A stretch of 10,421 nucleotides of DNA from positions 1 through 10,421 of the forward strand of contig MVZL01000030.1 in the NCBI GenBank assembly GCA_002068375.1, given 5' to 3'. The position numbers and the translations under genes were made by a program. The notes beneath the pieces are model-generated. The model ran no database searches. It was not told where the DNA came from and saw nothing but the letters and a program-made list of their open reading frames with translations. Below, piece after piece: positions 6,119 to 10,421 of this stretch. Position 1 is the stretch's first letter, and each line of letters starts with the position of its first letter. The stretch is from Tenericutes bacterium ADurb.BinA155. Its GTDB lineage: Bacteria > Bacillota_I > Bacilli_A > RFN20 > CAG-826.

Positions 6119-8023
6119 TTAGAACCAATCGCCGTCGCCATGCCGATCGCCGCCGCCGCCCCAGTTGGGATCAGTTGGACCATCGCCGTGGTCGTGGCCG
6201 CCATGATCGCGGTCATCGCGGTAAGGATCGGGTAGGCCTTCTTCGGTCGTCTGATTGGCCGCTTTCTCTTCGGCCGCCCGAATTAACTTGATGACATCCT
6301 CTTCGCTTTGGCTATTCGCGGCAATGAAATAATCACGAACCGCTTGGATCGCAGAATCGACATTGCTTGAAGTTAAGCTATGCGGATCTGGCAAAGTCGT
6401 GACCGCGGCATAATCATTCGCATCGACCGTGCTCGAATAGTAATACGTCGAATCGTAGTAGCTTTGAGTCTGCTTGATCCGGGCGATCGCCTCCATATAA
6501 GGATGGATCATCATGTCGTTTTTGATGGGGGAGGTGACACTGACTTTGCCTTTATAAGCCTTATAAATCAGATCGGTCGCATTGAGGACGTATTGGAGCC
6601 CAGTGTCGGAGAAGGCGCCGGTCACGATCGTGGTGAGATAGCCATTGAGCTTGGTCCGGAAATCGGACGAGTCGCTGCAAAGAAGACTCGCATATTCCGC
6701 AAAGCCCGTCGCCGCGGCATGGCTTGCCGAAGTCGTCCCGCTTTGATAGCTGGTGTAGTCGGCGATATGAGTCTCGCTCATGAGCTTATCGTAGATTTCG
6801 TAGATCTGGTTGGTCAGGCTGGAATCGTAACCCTTCGCCATGAAAGCATTGAGATCTTTATTGATGTCCGCGGTATCTTCGAATTCGATGGTCGCGTAGA
6901 TCTTTTGCTGCTTCAAATACTCATCCATCTTGGAACGATAGAGAGCCTGAACGCTCGAGTTGTTGTACTGAAGATCGCTCGAAATGATCCGCAAGGTGAT
7001 GACGTTATTCTTCGTGGAATCTTTGGTTTCAAGGTAGCCCTTGGTATAGGCGCTTGAAAGGAGCGAAGACGAGAAAGCCGGAGCTTCGGTATTGCTCGGA
7101 GCCACAAAGGCCAAAGTACCCGAATAATTCTTCGGGGTGAAGGTCGTAGAATCGGTTAAGCCTTTGGCGTCGACTTGATAGGAGGCTTTCGGGGTATAGG
7201 TATTCGCACTCGAAGTGGTGGTCGTAGTCGCTTCTTTCAAAAGGGCTTTGGCACTGGTGGTCATGGTGGTCGCGGAAGCCGGAGTCACCGCGACGTTCAC
7301 GACGGTCACCGCCCCGCTTGCCGGAAGTAAAGTGGCGTTCGAGCCGGTATTAAGAACGATCGCCAAAGTCACCGCGGCCGCCGTCGCCGCTAAGGCGCCC
7401 GAGCTGATCGCGATGCCCTTCGCCGAAACGAGCCAAGCCCAAAACCCCTTCTTTTTGAGGCCGGTTTTGGCATAGACCTGATTTTCCGAGGGGGCTAAGA
7501 AAGCGCCGGCCTCGTTCTTCATCTTCTCGTTGAACTCCAAGGCTTCTTGGGTTTCATTCACTTTGACGGTCCCACAGATCTGCTCGAGCGCCGAGAGATC
7601 ATTCGGAACAAAAACGCTTGCTTCTTTTTGGATTGCTTTAACGATTTGTTTTTCTTCGCGGGGGCTCACCTTTTCTTGGGCCATCTCGATTTTCTCGGCT
7701 TTCGCCACGGCCGGGAGGACGTTGGGAACAAAGGCGGCCCCTTCGTTGGCGATTAAACCGATGATCTTCGCTTCGGCGGCGGGATCGATCTTTTCTTCCG
7801 GAGTTAAAACATGCGTTTGAGCTTGGACCGCTGGGAGAACATTCGGGACGAAGGCGTCCGCTTCTTTAACGAATAAGGAAAGGATCCGCTGCTCCTCTTC
7901 CGGGCTCACCTTTTCTTGGTTCGCCGAAATGCCGAGCTGGGCGTAGACCTTATCGAGGACGTTCGGGACGAACTTCCCCTGGTCAAAAGATTCAGATTTT
8001 TGCTTTCGCTTGTTCTCTTTCAT
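6119..8023 (-). CDS. Single-span membrane protein with N-terminal FVPNVL repeats, probable anti-sigma/sensor partner of the ECF sigma factor
   Basis: A 634-residue protein that I cannot place in a named family. Residues 1-190 are cytoplasmic and carry repeats of 40 residues, each ending in FVPNVL (starts at 18, 58, 98, 138) after an acidic helix of the type SPEEEQRI...KEA; a worn fifth copy is at 175-187. K190-K192 precede one membrane helix (about 203-224), giving N-in topology. Outside follow a Thr/Ser/Ala-rich linker (230-280), a long domain of no recognised type (about 290-590) and a tail rich in Asp, His and Gly (597-634). The gene begins inside the sigma gene (32-bp overlap, other frame) with almost no ribosome site, so translation is probably coupled. 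Cytoplasmic N-terminus, one span and large outer domain match ECF anti-sigma factors. That role is inferred from context; no zinc-binding HxxxCxxC motif is present. Confidence 0.8.
   Translation of the reverse strand: MKENKRKQKSESFDQGKFVPNVLDKVYAQLGISANQEKVSPEEEQRILSLFVKEADAFVPNVLPAVQAQTHVLTPEEKIDPAAEAKIIGLIANEGAAFVPNVLPAVAKAEKIEMAQEKVSPREEKQIVKAIQKEASVFVPNDLSALEQICGTVKVNETQEALEFNEKMKNEAGAFLAPSENQVYAKTGLKKKGFWAWLVSAKGIAISSGALAATAAAVTLAIVLNTGSNATLLPASGAVTVVNVAVTPASATTMTTSAKALLKEATTTTTSSANTYTPKASYQVDAKGLTDSTTFTPKNYSGTLAFVAPSNTEAPAFSSSLLSSAYTKGYLETKDSTKNNVITLRIISSDLQYNNSSVQALYRSKMDEYLKQQKIYATIEFEDTADINKDLNAFMAKGYDSSLTNQIYEIYDKLMSETHIADYTSYQSGTTSASHAAATGFAEYASLLCSDSSDFRTKLNGYLTTIVTGAFSDTGLQYVLNATDLIYKAYKGKVSVTSPIKNDMMIHPYMEAIARIKQTQSYYDSTYYYSSTVDANDYAAVTTLPDPHSLTSSNVDSAIQAVRDYFIAANSQSEEDVIKLIRAAEEKAANQTTEEGLPDPYRDDRDHGGHDHGDGPTDPNWGGGGDRHGDGDWF
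7463..7972 (-). repeat. Four to five tandem 40-residue (120-bp) coding repeats
   Basis: Within the N-terminal part of the 634-aa protein, FVPNVL/FVPNDL recurs at exact 120-bp steps (codons starting at 7972, 7852, 7732 and 7612 on the minus strand). A fifth diverged unit matches the first at F..........VYA..G (FVPNVLDKVYAQLG against FLAPSENQVYAKTG). DNA copies differ at many third positions, so the duplication is old and is kept at protein level. Confidence 0.85.
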
Positions 8024-8555
8024 ACGACGTTTGATTTTCTTCGAGCGCCTTCCGCATTTTCTTGAGGGCGTTGTTGTATTTCCAAGTCACCGTCCCTAAG
8101 GGCATGTGAAGGAATTCCGCGATTTCGCGGTGCTTGTATTCGCCGACCGCGTACATGATGACGATGTTGAACTCGTCTTCGGCCAATACCTTATTGGCTA
8201 AGGCGATAGTGGGGGAGTCGATGTTGCCTAAGAAATAGACGCCATCGGGATGGTTGTCCTGATCGAAATCATAAGAAACCTCACGTTTTCTTTTTTTGAT
8301 TTCGGTTAAGGCCATGTTCTTGGCAATCGTGAGCAGCCAGTTCCGCGCATTGGTGCCCGGTTGGTAAGACTGGATGTTCTCATAGGCAGTGACGAACGTT
8401 TGCTGCATCACGTCTTCCGCGAGTTGATAATCGTGGAGGATCGGAAGGACGAACGTGAAGACGCCGCGCGACGTGATCTCGTAGATCTCGGCTAAGGCGT
8501 TTGAATCGCCTTCGCGCAGTCTGACGACGGCTTTCTCCAGTTTTTCTTCTTTCAT
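7992..8555 (-). CDS. ECF-type RNA polymerase sigma factor (sigma-70 family)
   Basis: A 187-residue extracytoplasmic-function sigma factor with only regions 2 and 4. Region 2 (about 17-90) shows DYQLAEDVMQQTFVTAYENI, then TNARNWLLTIAKNMALTEIKKRKR, the core-binding and -10 recognition helices. Region 4 (about 125-172) has the helix-turn-helix YKHREIAEFLHMPLGTVTWK followed by a basic helix, for -35 contact. Length is normal. The start has only a weak GGGG ribosome site 8 bases upstream. The last 32 bp overlap the 634-aa membrane protein gene, the usual sigma/anti-sigma arrangement. It probably directs a cell-envelope response; the target genes are unknown. The upstream region carries palindromes and CTATAGGG copies that could be its own control sites. 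Confidence 0.95.
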   Translation of the reverse strand: MKEEKLEKAVVRLREGDSNALAEIYEITSRGVFTFVLPILHDYQLAEDVMQQTFVTAYENIQSYQPGTNARNWLLTIAKNMALTEIKKRKREVSYDFDQDNHPDGVYFLGNIDSPTIALANKVLAEDEFNIVIMYAVGEYKHREIAEFLHMPLGTVTWKYNNALKKMRKALEENQTSYEREQAKAKI

Positions 8556-8562
8556 GTGGCTA

Positions 8563-8604
8563 CCCCTATAGCGTTTCGGATATCCGACGCTTTTGTCCCT
8601 ATAG
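8563..8604 (-). promoter_or_regulatory. Palindrome flanked by CTATAGGG copies in front of the sigma gene
   Basis: On the minus strand CTATAGGG occurs at 8604-8597 and again, as CTATAGGGG, at 8571-8563. Between them is a perfect 12-bp palindrome TCGGATATCCGA (8576-8587), which itself has GCG/CGC flanks (8571-8573 and 8588-8590). The block ends 7 bases from the sigma start codon. This looks like a control region, perhaps autoregulatory, but I could not fit a clear ECF promoter (GAAC-type -35 with CGTC -10) at correct spacing. Confidence 0.4.
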
Positions 8605-8615
8605 TTTATCTTAAG

Positions 8616-8627
8616 CGGGGCGCCCCG
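8616..8627. repeat. GC-only 12-bp palindrome upstream of the sigma gene
   Basis: CGGGGCGCCCCG is its own reverse complement, made of G and C alone, in a 174-bp intergenic region that otherwise includes AT-rich stretches. TATAGGGG follows at 8631-8638. It is a possible operator or the stem of an RNA structure; no T-run follows, so it is not a terminator. Confidence 0.45.
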
Positions 8628-8684
8628 TGATATAGGGGCTCAAGGGGCGTCCCATTCAGCAATCCGCTAAGACTGCTGCAACCT

Positions 8685-8699
8685 ATAAACAAAGTTTAT
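8685..8699. repeat. Inverted repeat ATAAAC-AAA-GTTTAT with a repeated half
   Basis: ATAAAC and GTTTAT are perfect 6-bp arms around AAA. The right arm lies in AGTTTATCTT (8693-8702), which recurs exactly at 8603-8612, 90 bp away. This could be a regulator-binding pair upstream of the sigma gene, or chance in AT-rich sequence. Confidence 0.35.
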
Positions 8700-8721
8700 C
8701 TTGGATTTATTGGTCAAAACG

Positions 8722-8749
8722 AAAAATTTTTAATCGCGGGTTAACGCGA
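8722..8749 (-). terminator. Weak terminator of the polymerase/YolD cassette
   Basis: On the minus strand TCGCG pairs with CGCGA (8745-8749 with 8734-8738) across a 6-base loop overlapping the end of the yolD-like gene; TTTTT follows, but only after TTAAAAA. The 5-bp stem and displaced T-run make it a weak candidate. Confidence 0.35.
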
Positions 8750-9047
8750 CCAAGGACCGAAGTTCGATTTTGGTTTCGCCAATCACGAGGTAACGGAAGA
8801 CAGTGTCGATCCGGCTGATGAGGCCCGTGGCTTCATAAAAGAAGCCATCCCGCCAATACTTTGCCGTCACTTCCTCGTCGCAATAGTCGACCAAGATCTC
8901 GTTGATTTCCTCAGCGGCCTCATTCGAAAGTTGGGGCTTCGCGACCTTAGCTTTTTGCCGGCGCATGAACGCCAAAGAAGTCGCTTGTTCCACTAAGGAT
9001 TGGTACGGAGCCCATTTCACCATGCCGCGGTCTAAGGTGGCGTTCAT
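8730..9047 (-). CDS. YolD-like protein, partner of the Y-family polymerase
   Basis: A 105-residue small protein of the YolD family. The family signature is at the N-terminus: DRGMVKWAPYQSLVEQ (6-21). A helical part with KPQLSNEAAEEINEIL (37-52) follows, then a small beta domain (about 60-104) with YWRDGFFYEATGLISRID. YolD proteins of Gram-positive bacteria and their plasmids are usually encoded beside UvrX/YqjW-type polymerases and have been proposed to play the part UmuD plays for UmuC. The ATG overlaps the polymerase TGA (ATGA), and a strong GGAGG ribosome site lies within the last polymerase codons, 9 bases before the start, so the two proteins are made together. The biochemical role remains a family-level prediction. 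Confidence 0.85.
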   Translation of the reverse strand: MNATLDRGMVKWAPYQSLVEQATSLAFMRRQKAKVAKPQLSNEAAEEINEILVDYCDEEVTAKYWRDGFFYEATGLISRIDTVFRYLVIGETKIELRSLVALTRD

Positions 9048-10297
9048 GCTTTATGACCTCCGATCTGCTGATGCCGCTCATGAATCGTGCTGGCTTTCGT
9101 GAGGGAAGAAAGCCGGAGGCAAGCGTTCCGGCCATAAGTGAGTTGGATTTTGTCGATTGCTTTATGCAAATTCTTTTTTTCAGTCAAAAGTTCGCTCGAT
9201 TCGAAAACGTCGAGCTGCTGATACTCATAATGACCTAGTTTCCCAAAGCCAAGGCCAAGATTCCGAACGGGCTTGGGTTCACTATAGCGATTGAAGAGCT
9301 CCAAAATCGCTTGATAGATCGTGTCGTTATCGTCGGTTGGCTTTAGTAAAGACATTTGATGGGCAAAGCCGCCTTCCGCTTGGACCGAATAGGCAATAAA
9401 TAGGGACACCTCCCCCGTCTTTTGGCCGCTAAGACGGAGTCGGAGGCAAAGATCATCGCTCATCTCGCGCAGGATGAGTTTCGCTTCTTCTAGGGTGTAG
9501 TCCCGGCTCAGCTCTTGCCCGATCGAAAGATGGGTCTCCTTCGGGACATACTTCTCCCGAATATCGGTCCGGTCGATTCCGTTTGCCAAATCATGGAGCT
9601 GGTCTCCTAAAATACCGAACTGCTTTTCGAGGTCTTCTCTCTTCGCGCGGGCTAAGCCTTCCACACTACGGATTCCCATGAGGCGGAGCCGTCGCTCAAT
9701 CCCATCGGAAATGCCCCAGACTTCGGTGATGGGGCTGATCGTCCAAAGTTTGGTTGGGATGTCGGCCAAGGTCCATTGGGCACAATAAGGGGGTTTCTTT
9801 TTCCCTTCGTTATCGAGACAGATTTTCGCTAAAAACATATTGGGACCGATTCCGGCGGTGGCGACGAGACCGAGTTCGTCTTTGATCCGTTGCTGAATCT
9901 TTGCGACGTATTGCTCGGCGGTGCAATGGCTCACTTTGAGATAAGGGCCGATATTCAGAAAAGATTCATCGATCGAATAGACATGAAGATCAGCCTCATC
10001 GACAAAATCCAAGAAGATCGAGACGACCCGCGAGGACATCTCGACGTAATAGGCCATCCGGGGCTGGGCCAAGATCAAATTCGGGACATTAGGCAGGTCC
10101 CGTCTCCGGCAGACATTGGGGACGCCATAGGTCTTTTTGAGGTAGGGGGTCGCGGACATCACGATGGTGGAAGGACCGCGGGTCGGATCACAAACGACGA
10201 GGGGCGTGCTAAAGATGTCGAGATGGCGCGCCGCGCATTCGCACGAAGCGTAGAAACTCTTTAGGTCGATCACACAATAGAGTGCCTTGTCGTTCAT
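9044..10297 (-). CDS. Y-family DNA polymerase, UvrX/UmuC-like (ImpB/MucB/SamB family)
   Basis: A 417-residue translesion DNA polymerase that copies past damaged bases with low fidelity. Catalytic residues are in place: D11 in IDLKSFYASCE, and D110-E111 in YSIDESF; Y16 is at the steric-gate position that excludes ribonucleotides. The palm/fingers occupy about 1-180. Helix-hairpin-helix thumb sequences (EVWGISDGIERRLRLMGIRS) are at 192-211, and the little-finger domain lies in about 250-390. QLDVF at 361-365 resembles the sliding-clamp-binding motif QL(S/D)LF. Length and motifs fit UvrX/YqjW of Bacillota better than DinB (the latter usually has SxDE in another context and is shorter). A GGAGG site lies 4 bases before the ATG. 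It is followed by the coupled yolD-like gene. SOS control is usual for such genes, but I found no LexA box in the 124 bp upstream. Confidence 0.93.
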   Translation of the reverse strand: MNDKALYCVIDLKSFYASCECAARHLDIFSTPLVVCDPTRGPSTIVMSATPYLKKTYGVPNVCRRRDLPNVPNLILAQPRMAYYVEMSSRVVSIFLDFVDEADLHVYSIDESFLNIGPYLKVSHCTAEQYVAKIQQRIKDELGLVATAGIGPNMFLAKICLDNEGKKKPPYCAQWTLADIPTKLWTISPITEVWGISDGIERRLRLMGIRSVEGLARAKREDLEKQFGILGDQLHDLANGIDRTDIREKYVPKETHLSIGQELSRDYTLEEAKLILREMSDDLCLRLRLSGQKTGEVSLFIAYSVQAEGGFAHQMSLLKPTDDNDTIYQAILELFNRYSEPKPVRNLGLGFGKLGHYEYQQLDVFESSELLTEKKNLHKAIDKIQLTYGRNACLRLSSLTKASTIHERHQQIGGHKA

Positions 10298-10402
10298 GGG
10301 ACCTCCTTCCTTGGGGCTTCTAGTTTAGGGGTCCGTCAATCACTTTCCAGTCTTGACTTTCAGATAGCGACCTATGGCCGAAACTATTTGTGTTAGACTT
10401 TG

Positions 10403-10421
10403 TATAAACCCAGCGAGGAAG
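10403..10421 (+). promoter_or_regulatory. Possible -10 box and ribosome site of a gene beyond the right edge
   Basis: TATAAA (10403-10408) is a good -10 box for the plus strand, but the hexamer 17 bases before it (GAAACT) is a poor -35. The window ends in GAGGAAG, which could be a ribosome site. Together they hint at a plus-strand gene starting just outside, divergent from the polymerase. The remaining 124 bp before the polymerase hold no other feature I can support. Confidence 0.25.

Noticed and set aside
6380..7057. A 225-residue open frame on the plus strand
   Set aside because: It lies wholly antisense to the 634-aa gene, has no ribosome site, and its arginine/isoleucine/valine-rich composition is what the opposite strand of that gene gives.
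10298..10421. LexA operator upstream of the polymerase
   Set aside because: The closest stretch (CGAAACTATTTGTGTTAG) does not have the required symmetric CGAAC/GTTCG arms.
1..10421. Mycoplasma-type code (TGA as tryptophan)
   Set aside because: TGA ends uvrB, folD, the sigma gene and the polymerase gene at the expected lengths, and tryptophans are TGG.

Overview
The window reads as ordinary bacterial chromosome, roughly half G+C by eye, from a Bacillota-type (low-GC Gram-positive lineage) organism. The evidence is strong AAGGAGG ribosome sites, sigma-A-like promoters, Rho-independent hairpin/T-run terminators, perfect CcpA-type cre sites, a YolD/Y-family polymerase pair and an M29 aminopeptidase. 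TGA acts as a stop in uvrB, folD, the sigma gene and the polymerase gene, and tryptophan is TGG, so this is the standard code and not the mycoplasma code. I infer an uncultured lineage near Bacilli/Erysipelotrichia; the exact taxon cannot be read from the sequence.

Left part, plus strand: the 3' half of uvrB overlaps a HAD phosphatase by ATGA. A new promoter directly after the HAD stop drives secG, which has a hairpin at its predicted mRNA 5' end and ends in a clear terminator. A second promoter drives folD, which overlaps (ATGA) a 200-aa protein that I read as a divergent ThyX-like (flavin-dependent thymidylate synthase fold) protein. That pairing is biochemically sensible because FolD handles methylene-tetrahydrofolate, the ThyX carbon donor. 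A terminator usable in both directions separates this unit from a convergent gene for a six-helix HdeD/DUF308-like membrane protein with a highly charged tail.

Middle: divergent from the membrane protein lies an M29 (AmpS/PepS-type) metallo-aminopeptidase gene. After it comes a 217-bp control region with two identical 14-bp cre sites 80 bp apart. One is nested in the aminopeptidase terminator; the other sits about 55 bp upstream of the predicted start of a short transcript for a 51-aa acidic protein that I do not recognise. A perfect 11-bp hairpin terminator lies between this small gene and the convergent gene that follows.

Right part, minus strand: an ECF sigma factor overlaps by 32 bp a 634-aa single-span membrane protein whose cytoplasmic part has four 40-residue repeats centred on FVPNVL plus a degenerate fifth. 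By position and topology it is the likely anti-sigma/sensor partner. The 174-bp region upstream of the sigma gene is rich in palindromes and CTATAGGG motifs. Beyond it is a two-gene cassette of a UvrX/UmuC-like Y-family DNA polymerase and a YolD-like protein, joined by an ATGA overlap. The right edge may hold the promoter and ribosome site of a further plus-strand gene starting outside the window. I saw no insertion sequences, CRISPR arrays, tRNA or rRNA genes.
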